DNA of 64,000 nucleotides. Origin: CAYOWQ01 sp964407695. Lineage in GTDB: Bacteria > Planctomycetota > Phycisphaerae > Phycisphaerales > SM1A02. The DNA lies in the NCBI GenBank assembly GCA_964407695.1, contig CAYOWQ010000005.1:62001-126000 (forward strand), in the 5' to 3' direction. Position numbers and translations under genes: made by a program. Below, one piece after another: positions 50,966 to 57,047 of this stretch. Below the pieces are notes generated by a model. The model made no database searches. It saw only the letters and a program-made list of their open reading frames with translations, and was not told the origin of the DNA. Within the stretch, counting starts at the first letter, position 1. Every line of letters begins with the position of its first letter.

Positions 50966-51281
50966 CTTGAGCGCGAGCCACAAGCCTCCCGGAACGCGCG
51001 GAGGCTCGCTCTGCTCGCGCTGAGAAGCCCTCAGCGCGAGGAGAGGTGCCCTCAGCACGCGCAGAAGCCCTCTCAGCGCGGTCCGCAGCCACCGAAGCAC
51101 GCGCAGAAACCGCTTCAGCACGCGCTGAGAGGCCCTCAGCGCGAGGAAAAGTCTCTTCAGCCCGCGCAAAGACCTCCTCAGCGCGAGGAGAGGTGCACTC
51201 AGCACGTGCAAAAACCTCCTCAGCCCGCACAAAAACCCCCGCAGCACGGGCAAAACGCGTTTCCGCGCGGGCAAACGCGGC
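50966..51281. repeat. 21-bp tandem repeat array (minisatellite), about 15 units
   Basis: Units begin at 51030, 51051, 51072, 51093, 51114, 51135, 51156, 51177, 51198, 51219, 51240 and, more degenerate, 51261. Weaker units extend left to about 50966. The shared core is YTCAGCRCGCGCAGAA followed by a variable RCC. The best-kept units alternate between a CTCAGCGCGAGGAGAGG form and a CTCAGCACGCGCAGAAG form. In either strand it encodes an Ala/Arg-rich heptad (A-R-A-E-x-x-S), but no start, signal or homologous domain supports a gene. Confidence 0.75.
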
Positions 51282-51323
51282 AGTTCCTCAAGTCGAGCCT
51301 CGCGCGGGCCGATCTCTCCTGTC

Positions 51324-52025
51324 GTGGCCCGCACCATCCCTTATGATCCCCGTCACGTCGCGCCCGCCGTCGAGGTGATCCTGCCCTCGTGGCACGAGAA
51401 CGCCGAACTCATCGGCATCACGCCCGAGGAGGCCGACGAGGTTCAGGCGCTCCTCGACGAAGCCAAGGCGAAAATGTTCGCCGCCGATGAGGCCCGCATC
51501 GCCGCCCGCAACGCCACCATCGATTTTCACACCGCCGCCGAAGCGCTGCAGCACCTCGCCTCGGCAACCGTGCGGCGAATCCGCGCCTACGCCGAGCTTA
51601 CCGCCAATCCGCAGGTGTACGCCCTCGCCGCGATCACGCCGCCGAAGAAGCCCGCCAGACAGCTGCCGCCGCCGGGCACGCCGGTGGTGCGCACGCTGCG
51701 ATTGGAATATGGCAGGGTCGAGGTCCGATGGACGGCGAAGCATCCCGCGGGCATGGCCAACGTGGTCTACCACGTGAGCCGCGAGATCACCTGCGCTGCG
51801 CAGCCGTCGTCGCCGACGACCGAGCAGCTCGGCACCACCGGCGAGCGCACCTACCTCGATCATTCGCTCCCGCCGGGCGTACTGGCCGTGCGCTACCTGA
51901 TCATCGCCCTGCACGGCGGCCGACCCAGCGCCCCCGGAAGCTCGCCCCTGCTTCAATTGGTCGGGAATCGGGCGCGGGCGGGGTCGATCCCGGCGGCCGA
52001 AGCGCGTTCGCAGCGCGCAGCGTAG
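51324..52025 (+). CDS. hypothetical protein, fibronectin-III-like C-terminal domain
   Basis: This is a 233-residue protein with a GTG start (M-A-R-T-I-P-Y-D-P-R-H-V-A-P). The N-terminal half is helical (E-E-A-D-E-V-Q-A-L-L-D-E-A-K-A-K and H-T-A-A-E-A-L-Q-H-L-A). After a Pro-rich linker (K-K-P-A-R-Q-L-P-P-P-G-T-P) the C-terminal half reads like a fibronectin type III domain (L-E-Y-G-R-V-E-V-R-W, V-V-Y-H-V-S-R-E, R-Y-L-I-I-A-L-H-G-G-R-P-S-A-P-G-S). Its last codons lie inside a 46-bp segment that recurs upstream of 54895, so the original 3' end may have been replaced. It is probably cytoplasmic and of unknown function. Confidence 0.6.
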   Translation: MARTIPYDPRHVAPAVEVILPSWHENAELIGITPEEADEVQALLDEAKAKMFAADEARIAARNATIDFHTAAEALQHLASATVRRIRAYAELTANPQVYALAAITPPKKPARQLPPPGTPVVRTLRLEYGRVEVRWTAKHPAGMANVVYHVSREITCAAQPSSPTTEQLGTTGERTYLDHSLPPGVLAVRYLIIALHGGRPSAPGSSPLLQLVGNRARAGSIPAAEARSQRAA

Positions 52026-52054
52026 CGGCCATCGCTGCGCGGTAGCATGGTGAC
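52009..52054 (+). repeat. 46-bp promoter-bearing direct repeat, copy 1
   Basis: This matches 54849-54894 at 39 of 46 positions. It ends with the TAGCAT hexamer and the 6-nt gap before a TTG start codon. The first part overlaps the end of the preceding gene. Confidence 0.65.
52043..52048 (+). promoter_or_regulatory. -10 hexamer TAGCAT, leaderless spacing
   Basis: TAGCAT ends 6 nt before the TTG of the 29-codon zinc-ribbon frame at 52055. Confidence 0.5.
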
Positions 52055-52144
52055 TTGCCCCGCCGCCGCGGCCATTGCCCCCACTGCAACGATGACCTCC
52101 GCGGAAACCCTTGCGGGGGTTGCCGGGATTGCGACACACTGTGA
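52055..52144 (+). pseudogene. internally deleted zinc-ribbon protein (29 codons)
   Basis: A TTG start at the same distance from the promoter repeat as in the intact gene at 54895 is joined directly to the C-terminal ribbon: P-R-R-R-G-H-C-P-H-C-N-D-D-L-R-G-N-P, then C-G-G-C-R-D-C-D and stop. The ~190 codons between N-terminus and ribbon are missing. The ribbon still has two Cys pairs. It may be a deletion derivative or a free mini zinc ribbon. Confidence 0.5.
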
Positions 52145-52204
52145 GCCATGCGGAGGGCGCTCACGAACTGGATATGAAGATTGTCCGACGTTGTAACGAA
52201 TAGG

Positions 52205-52231
52205 TTGACAGCAAGGGGGGGGGGGTATTCT
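52205..52231 (+). promoter_or_regulatory. sigma70-like promoter with poly-G tract in the spacer
   Basis: A perfect -35 TTGACA (52205-52210) and a -10 TATTCT (52226-52231) are separated by 15 bp, of which the last 11 are an unbroken run of G (52215-52225). Spacing near 17 is optimal for sigma70-type promoters, so gain or loss of G by strand slippage would change promoter strength. It precedes the secreted-protein gene at 52277. Confidence 0.6.
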
Positions 52232-52276
52232 TATGGAGGCCTGTTTCAGTCGGTCCACACGAAGAAGGGAAACACG

Positions 52277-52738
52277 ATGAAGACAATCGCAATCGGCTTG
52301 CTGGTTCTTTGCTCTGCATTCTGTAAACCGGCCAGTGCCGATGATGGCGATGTCATCGGAGACTTGATCGCCCGGCGATTTGCATTGTCGTCCGTCCTGC
52401 TTACGGAAGGTGTAGACTACGACGTGATCAGCGGCACTGTTGTCTTGCGTGACATGTATTGTCTTGTCAATTCGAATTGCAGCAATGCGACGATAACATG
52501 CAAGTACGTGGGCGCCACAAGCACGTGCTATGTCTGCCAGACTGGTTACGCTGAAAACTACTGCGTCCCTCGACCGGGTTGGACCGATGGATGCGCAGCA
52601 ACCGAGTCCACGAATCGCTGCGGACTGATCGCGTCCGGAACGTGCGCGATTCCACCCGGGGGCACAGTCATGACGTGTGTGGCCGGTACCTTTGGCCCCG
52701 GCCGCTGCAGTCCGAACATCTGCGGAGGTGGCTCATAA
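52277..52738 (+). CDS. secreted cysteine-rich hypothetical protein
   Basis: This is a 153-residue protein with a clear signal peptide (about 1-21, ending A-S-A-D). The mature part has a short N-terminal region with a Leu/Val-rich segment and then about 13 Cys in the last 95 residues, including C-L-V-N-S-N-C, T-C-K-Y-V-G, C-Y-V-C-Q-T-G-Y and C-V-P-R-P-G-W. That suggests a disulphide-rich extracellular domain. AAGGGA before the ATG is a good ribosome-binding site. It follows the poly-G promoter and is the first of three genes in a row. No family was recognised. Confidence 0.7.
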   Translation: MKTIAIGLLVLCSAFCKPASADDGDVIGDLIARRFALSSVLLTEGVDYDVISGTVVLRDMYCLVNSNCSNATITCKYVGATSTCYVCQTGYAENYCVPRPGWTDGCAATESTNRCGLIASGTCAIPPGGTVMTCVAGTFGPGRCSPNICGGGS

Positions 52739-53892
52739 CGTCGAGTCGAGGTGCGATCGCCGGCGCTCTTGGGTGCATTGGATTGCTCTATGCCGTCCAA
52801 TCCGGGGCCGCTCCGCCAGGCCCCGCCGGAATCGAAGCCCAATCCGTGAAGACGGGAGCGAATGATGAGGCACGGATCGCGGACTTCGCGAGGGACTGTG
52901 AGCGATCGGTCGGTCGTCTGGACGGCGTGCGCCTGAGCTTTACGGTGCACCACTATTTTCATCAGGGCGGGGTGTTCAACGGAGATGTCGGCAATCTGAC
53001 CAAGGAAGACTGGCTGTACGATGCCGAGTACGAAACCGTCAAATTCGGAGGCTGGTATCGACAGGAGCGTCGCTACGTCTCCTGTAGAGAAGATCTTTCA
53101 GACATGGTGAACCGTGTGGATATTCACACGTGGAACGGGGCCGTTGCAGCCAGCCGGACCATTCATCCTGGAGGCGAAGACTTCATCGCCTTGTATGATG
53201 CCCCGCCGCCGATTCATCTTCTGGAATCCCACCTCAGCTGGCAGGGATGGGGTGTGTTTCAGTTCCGAACCGATTGGACTTACGCCGACCTCGCCCGTGC
53301 GACATGTTTGGGCACCAGTGTTCCCGCTGAGGATGTGCTTGAATGGACGTTCAAGCTGCCAGAACTTGGCCCGCATTTTCTCTTTACACTGTCAAGACGA
53401 GAGACCCAAGAACGGCAACGGCTGATCGGCGCCGAGATGCGGATGTATCAGAATGGCCCTGGTGCGGATGTCCAAGACAGTGTTCCCGAGGGTGGCGGAC
53501 TCCGAGCGCGATATCGCATCCAATTTGATTGGAGGATTGAGGGCGGCGGGCTCTCGGAGGACCTTGCCCAAGGGGCGGTGGTCGTGATTGAGCACTATCG
53601 TCCCGAGGCTCCGGAGAGCGCATTCTGGGCCGTAGACATCATTGAATTGCACAATACCTGGGATGAGCCACTGCTTACCGCGGAGGTGTTCTCCCAGCTG
53701 CCGGGCAGCAATGCGACAGTCGTTGATGAGCGCTATAACCTCGGCTATCGCGTGGGCGACCGAATCATCAACTTTGATGGAATCCCGATTGAAGTGGAAG
53801 ATTCATTGCAGGGAGATGTCGGGTCACGAATTGTGCAGGTGTTGGAAGGCGCGATTCAATTGGAGGACACGACCAATGAATCGCCGCGGTAG
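52675..53892 (+). CDS. hypothetical exported protein
   Basis: This is a protein of about 405 residues. The start is uncertain: GTG 52675 overlaps the previous gene by 64 bp and puts a long N-region before the hydrophobic A-I-A-G-A-L-G-C-I-G-L-L-Y-A-V signal. An in-frame TTG further in would leave too short a signal. The body is mainly beta with many Trp/Tyr (F-T-V-H-H-Y-F-H-Q-G-G; D-A-E-Y-E-T-V-K-F-G-G-W-Y-R-Q-E-R-R-Y). The C-terminus (Y-R-V-G-D-R-I-I-N-F-D-G-I) ends in a polar tail that overlaps the next gene. It has the look of an outer-surface lipoprotein-carrier-like sandwich, but no family was recognised. Confidence 0.55.
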   Translation: MCGRYLWPRPLQSEHLRRWLITSSRGAIAGALGCIGLLYAVQSGAAPPGPAGIEAQSVKTGANDEARIADFARDCERSVGRLDGVRLSFTVHHYFHQGGVFNGDVGNLTKEDWLYDAEYETVKFGGWYRQERRYVSCREDLSDMVNRVDIHTWNGAVAASRTIHPGGEDFIALYDAPPPIHLLESHLSWQGWGVFQFRTDWTYADLARATCLGTSVPAEDVLEWTFKLPELGPHFLFTLSRRETQERQRLIGAEMRMYQNGPGADVQDSVPEGGGLRARYRIQFDWRIEGGGLSEDLAQGAVVVIEHYRPEAPESAFWAVDIIELHNTWDEPLLTAEVFSQLPGSNATVVDERYNLGYRVGDRIINFDGIPIEVEDSLQGDVGSRIVQVLEGAIQLEDTTNESPR

Positions 53893-54697
53893 AATCAGGT
53901 ATCTTTCGTTGGCATTTCTCGTGATTGCCGCCGCGGGCCTCCGGGTGCCGACCCTCGCGGCGGTTTCTGCTCCACAGCACGACGGACAGACGCGGGAGAT
54001 CTCGGAAGAAGGTGAGGGAGTCACTCAGGCCGACCCGGGCGACCGCGAAGTCGAGCACATTCGCGCCGATGCCGGAACCATTGATTTGCTCGGGACGGAT
54101 CACCTCGCACGCCACCGTTTCACGTTGACCAACAACGCCCAGACGAGCGTCGGCGTGCAATCGGTGACGCGGACGTGCAAATGCGTCGTCACAGACCTGC
54201 AGGATGGAATCGTCATCCCGGCGGGGCAATCACATGCCTTCGAGGTTGCCTTTGAAGTAATGAACGGAGGATGGTCAGCACAAAGCGTCTTCGTGACGCT
54301 CGACTCGGGACGAGTCATTAAATACGAACTGACAGCCTTCGGCATCAATGGCGCAACCGCAAAGATCATCCTGCTCGAGGCTCCGCGGCAGGCTCGTCCG
54401 AAGAATGTGCGTGCGAGACTCTGGATGGTCGATCCGACGTGCTCCGTTGGACAGGATGTTCCGAGCCTCAGCTCGCCCGAAGGCGCCGCGGCCCAGTGGT
54501 CGACGTGGACCGTGTTAGATCGGGGTGATCGAAGTCTCAATCGCGCCCGGCGACAATCGATAGATTTCATTCTTGACCTTGAGCACTTTGAAGGGCACTA
54601 CCCTGTTCAGATTTCTATCCAGGTTCCGGGCGTGGGTGCCGTTACAAAGCAACTCATTCCTCCTCCGCGAGACTTCTCAACCATCGTCGGCCGCTAG
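53876..54697 (+). CDS. DUF1573-like exported protein
   Basis: This is a 273-residue protein with a signal peptide (about 1-26, L-A-F-L-V-I-A-A-A-G-L-R-V). Its central domain (about 80-150) matches the DUF1573 pattern: H-R-F-T-L-T-N-N-A-Q-T-S-V, then V-T-R-T-C-K-C-V-V and I-P-A-G-Q-S-H-A-F-E-V-A-F. This is an Ig-like fold with a C-x-C that is common in Bacteroidetes and planctomycetes. GGAGG about 11 nt before the ATG and a 17-bp overlap with the upstream gene suggest coupling. A second beta domain follows (about 160-273). The function is unknown. Confidence 0.75.
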   Translation: MNRRGRIRYLSLAFLVIAAAGLRVPTLAAVSAPQHDGQTREISEEGEGVTQADPGDREVEHIRADAGTIDLLGTDHLARHRFTLTNNAQTSVGVQSVTRTCKCVVTDLQDGIVIPAGQSHAFEVAFEVMNGGWSAQSVFVTLDSGRVIKYELTAFGINGATAKIILLEAPRQARPKNVRARLWMVDPTCSVGQDVPSLSSPEGAAAQWSTWTVLDRGDRSLNRARRQSIDFILDLEHFEGHYPVQISIQVPGVGAVTKQLIPPPRDFSTIVGR

Positions 54698-54848
54698 GCC
54701 TTGTTTGACGGATCAAGAATCCTCAGACACCGCTGGATCATCGCGAGCTTGAAGATGGCGAGGTAGTGGGTGGCGACCTTCGCGTATCGGGTGGCCACGC
54801 CGCGACATTCCTTGAGCCAGCCGATGCAGCGTTCGATCACGTTGCGGC
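54694..54848 (-). pseudogene. IS5-family (IS427-like) transposase C-terminal remnant
   Basis: The minus-strand translation has 50 residues typical of the end of IS5/IS427-type DDE transposases: R-N-V-I-E-R-C-I-G-W-L-K-E-C-R, then A-T-R-Y-A-K-V-A and a K-L-A-M-I-Q-R tail. The catalytic domain and everything upstream are gone. The match stops at about 54848, precisely where the 46-bp promoter repeat begins. The GGCCTTGTTTGACGG next to the stop may be the old right end of the element. Its stop codon overlaps the stop of the DUF1573 gene on the other strand. Confidence 0.7.
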
Positions 54849-54894
54849 CGCAGCGCGCCGCGTGACGGCCATCGGAGCACGGTAGGATGGTGAC
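54849..54894 (+). repeat. 46-bp promoter-bearing direct repeat, copy 2
   Basis: This matches 52009-52054 at 39 of 46 positions, including the -10 hexamer and the 6-nt gap. Its left end joins the IS5 transposase remnant. Confidence 0.65.
54883..54888 (+). promoter_or_regulatory. -10 hexamer TAGGAT, leaderless spacing
   Basis: TAGGAT ends exactly 6 nt before the TTG start of the zinc-ribbon membrane protein gene. Confidence 0.5.
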
Positions 54895-55578
54895 TTGCGC
54901 TGTCGCCTCACAAGGATCATTCTCTTCCTGGTGCTCGGCGCGATCGTCAACGTTGCCGTCGCGTGGGGGTGTGCGATGCAGTTGCCGCCGGACCTGGGGT
55001 CGCCGGACTCGGTCCAGGCGAGCACGGAGCACACCGAGGTGACCCTTCGACGGCAGTTCGGTGATGTGCGCATCGCGGCGGATGTGCGAAAGATCTACGC
55101 GATGCATTTCATGGCCGTCAGCTGGAACGAACTGGCTGAAGCGCTGCCGTGGGGCTCGCCGTTTCGCGATCCGGCGTGGGTGGATGAAGAGGTGCGCAGC
55201 CGACTGGGCGCGCGGGAAGGCCAGTTCTTTGAGCATCTGCATGGCTGGCCGATGCTCTCGATGCACGGCAGAGCGACGATGATCTTTCCGCCGAACACCG
55301 CCGCGGCTCCGCCCCACGTTCAGTGGGAAGGTCTGTACGAGATCGTCCCGCTCACCAACGAGTACCGTCTGCTTCCCCTGCGGCCGATCTGGCCGGGTGT
55401 TCTGTTCAACACGTGCCTCTACGCCGCCATGCTTGCGTTCCTCGTGTACGCCCCCGGCAGCATCCGCCGCACGCTTCGCCGCCGCCGCGGCCAATGTGTG
55501 ACGTGCGGCTATGACCGTCGCGGAAACCCGTGCGGGAGTTGCCCCGAATGTGGCCGCGATGTGGCCTCAGAAGCTTGA
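54895..55578 (+). CDS. membrane protein with C-terminal zinc ribbon
   Basis: This is a 227-residue protein. An N-terminal membrane helix (about 7-25, I-I-L-F-L-V-L-G-A-I-V-N-V-A-V-A-W) leads to an extracytoplasmic domain of about 145 residues with few Cys. A second helix (about 165-187) returns to a short cytoplasmic tail with R-R-R-R-G-Q-C-V-T-C-G-Y-D-R-R-G-N-P and S-C-P-E-C-G-R-D, a four-Cys rubredoxin-like ribbon. The start is a TTG in the same place as the ATG of the paralogue at 56399. No ribosome-binding site exists and the -10 spacing suggests a leaderless mRNA. The last 12 bp overlap the convergent gene. The function is unknown. Confidence 0.72.
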   Translation: MRCRLTRIILFLVLGAIVNVAVAWGCAMQLPPDLGSPDSVQASTEHTEVTLRRQFGDVRIAADVRKIYAMHFMAVSWNELAEALPWGSPFRDPAWVDEEVRSRLGAREGQFFEHLHGWPMLSMHGRATMIFPPNTAAAPPHVQWEGLYEIVPLTNEYRLLPLRPIWPGVLFNTCLYAAMLAFLVYAPGSIRRTLRRRRGQCVTCGYDRRGNPCGSCPECGRDVASEA

Positions 55579-56325
55579 GAAGGTGACGGCCATGCGGGTT
55601 GATTCGGGCAGGCGCTCGAGCGCCTGAGTTGAATACCAGCCGTCGATGACCAGCGGCCCCATGTCAGCGCCATCGAGCATGGGCTGCACCTCATCCGGTT
55701 TTCGCGCATCGAGCACGATCACGCCGTCGGACCCATCGCGGAAGCGCGCCCACCAGATCACCCCCGGACCTTCGGGAGCCAGCGCGTTCAGGCCGCGCCA
55801 GGCGCGCTTGATGTCGGCGGCGTGGACGATGACGTATGGCCGAAGACCCGGCGGCGGCTCGCCGGGCTTGCGCTCAGCGCCACCCTGCGCCTCGAGTTCC
55901 GCCTGCATCTCATCTTCGAGCCGAAGCGCTTCCCGCAACGAACCCGACGCCGTGATCGGGCGGATCCGCAGCTTGAATTCGCCGCTGATGACGCCGGGAT
56001 CGGTGGCGCCGATGGCGTTGGCCTTGTCGACATCCGCGACGTCGAAGACAAAGATGCCGCGCCAGGTAGGATCGTGGGGCTTGGTGAACGGGCCGGCGAT
56101 GATGAGCGTGTGCTCGTCGGCCAGCCGCTGCATGTTGGCCATGTGGCCGCGGAAGATCTCCTGCTTCTGTTCCGGCGTGTTGGTGGCGGAGTTGGGCCCG
56201 GTTTCGAGGTAGACGAGCGTCATGGCGGCGTCGTCGGGCCGGGCGAGCGGGTCGTTGGCCGGTGAAGCACAGCCGCCGAGCGAGAGCGAGACGACCGTGA
56301 CGACGATGAGAAGACGCAGCAGCAT
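55567..56325 (-). CDS. lipoprotein with two YCII-like domains
   Basis: This is a 252-residue lipoprotein (signal L-S-L-G-G-C, lipid Cys at about 19). Two tandem alpha-beta domains follow. The first, from about residue 35, has T-L-V-Y-L-E-T-G-P and the H-M-A-N-M-Q-R-L-A-D-E-H-T-L-I-I-A-G-P-F block typical of YCII proteins. The second repeats the fold from about 165 (Y-V-I-V-H-A-A-D; V-I-V-L-D-A-R-K-P-D-E-V). The active-site His-Asp pair of YCII domains is partly visible. I start at the inner ATG because a minus-strand TATCGT lies exactly 6 nt before it. The outer ATG at 56343 is also possible. Confidence 0.78.
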   Translation of the reverse strand: MLLRLLIVVTVVSLSLGGCASPANDPLARPDDAAMTLVYLETGPNSATNTPEQKQEIFRGHMANMQRLADEHTLIIAGPFTKPHDPTWRGIFVFDVADVDKANAIGATDPGVISGEFKLRIRPITASGSLREALRLEDEMQAELEAQGGAERKPGEPPPGLRPYVIVHAADIKRAWRGLNALAPEGPGVIWWARFRDGSDGVIVLDARKPDEVQPMLDGADMGPLVIDGWYSTQALERLPESTRMAVTFSSF

Positions 56326-56331
56326 GCGGAG

Positions 56332-56337
56332 ACGATA
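56332..56337 (-). promoter_or_regulatory. -10 hexamer TATCGT, leaderless spacing
   Basis: On the minus strand TATCGT ends exactly 6 nt before ATG 56325 of the YCII-like lipoprotein gene. Confidence 0.5.
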
Positions 56338-56386
56338 CGGCATTGCCGATGGCCGTCAACCGTGGCGGGGCCGCCTCGGAGAGTCG

Positions 56387-56392
56387 TAGCAT
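56387..56392 (+). promoter_or_regulatory. -10 hexamer TAGCAT, leaderless spacing
   Basis: TAGCAT ends exactly 6 nt before the ATG of the zinc-ribbon gene at 56399. Confidence 0.5.
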
Positions 56393-56398
56393 GACGCC

Positions 56399-56983
56399 AT
56401 GCGGCGGGCCCTGGCGCGGGTCATTCTCTTGCTTGTATTGGGTGCGATTGTGAACGTTGCGGTGGCGTGGGGGCTCCCGCGAATCGGGCCCGTTCGCGTG
56501 ATCCTCTCGGGCGTGGAGCCGTTTCCGCTGGATCATCCCGATGTGGTTCTGCTGTGGCCTGCCAGTGCAGCGAGCATCGCTGGTTGCCAGCATTTCTACG
56601 GCTGGGGCTGGGACCGCGAGGTGGTTCTCACCACCGACGGGCACTCCAATCGGGCGATGGAACGCGAACGATGCGGCTGGCCGATGCGCAGCATGACCGG
56701 ACGCTATGCGACGGGCATCGGATTCTCGGGCGCGGTGGACGTGCCTCCGTGGTTTGCTGGGCTGACCAGTTCAATTTTTCACTCGCAAATGGTGTGTCTC
56801 TCACCGATCTGGACCGGCTTTGCAGTCAATACCCTAGTGTTCGCCGCCTGCGCGGGCACGATTGTTGTCGTGCCCGGGAAGCTTCGGCGGGCAATCCGCC
56901 GCCGCCGCGGGCGGTGTGTCAAGTGCAACTACGACCGCCGGGGGATTCCGGATGCGCCTTGCCCGGAATGTGGAACGGCCTAA
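56399..56983 (+). CDS. membrane protein with C-terminal zinc ribbon (paralogue of 54895)
   Basis: This is a 194-residue protein with the same plan as the one at 54895. The first membrane helix is nearly identical (V-I-L-L-L-V-L-G-A-I-V-N-V-A-V-A-W-G), the second lies at about 145-167, and the tail is R-R-R-R-G-R-C-V-K-C-N-Y-D-R-R-G with C-P-E-C-G. The extracytoplasmic middle is shorter and different, with W-D-R-E-V-V-L-T-T-D-G and G-W-P-M-R-S-M. Conserved ends with a variable middle suggest the outer domain evolves fast or recombines. No ribosome-binding site is present. Confidence 0.72.
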   Translation: MRRALARVILLLVLGAIVNVAVAWGLPRIGPVRVILSGVEPFPLDHPDVVLLWPASAASIAGCQHFYGWGWDREVVLTTDGHSNRAMERERCGWPMRSMTGRYATGIGFSGAVDVPPWFAGLTSSIFHSQMVCLSPIWTGFAVNTLVFAACAGTIVVVPGKLRRAIRRRRGRCVKCNYDRRGIPDAPCPECGTA

Positions 56984-57035
56984 TCGCGGTTGTCAGGCGA
57001 CGGCGCAGACCCCGCTTGCAAATTGCAGCACCGTG

Positions 57036-57041
57036 TACACT
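57036..57041 (+). promoter_or_regulatory. -10 hexamer TACACT, leaderless spacing
   Basis: TACACT ends exactly 6 nt before the ATG of the next zinc-ribbon gene. A TTGCAA 14 bp further up may be a poor -35. Confidence 0.5.
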
Positions 57042-57047
57042 CCCGCC

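Larger units (their letters stand above)
50797..51323 (+). other. gene-free stretch: right arm of the RAYT element and minisatellite
   Basis: This holds the mirrored hairpins up to 50897, a short unique part, and then the 21-bp tandem array. Open frames in the array are long in several frames because 21 is a multiple of three. None has a convincing start. Confidence 0.5.

Noticed and set aside
50685..51230. Ala/Arg-rich heptad protein on the minus strand through the 21-bp repeats
   Set aside because: The frame is open only because the repeat period is a multiple of three. Its 3' part runs through the RAYT arm and transposase gene, and no start signal is seen.
50966..51281. CRISPR array
   Set aside because: The 21-bp units are contiguous with no spacers, and there are no cas genes.
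53642..53875. Extended start for the DUF1573-like gene inside the upstream gene
   Set aside because: The ATG at 53876 has GGAGG upstream and begins a signal peptide. The extension is an out-of-frame reading of the neighbour.
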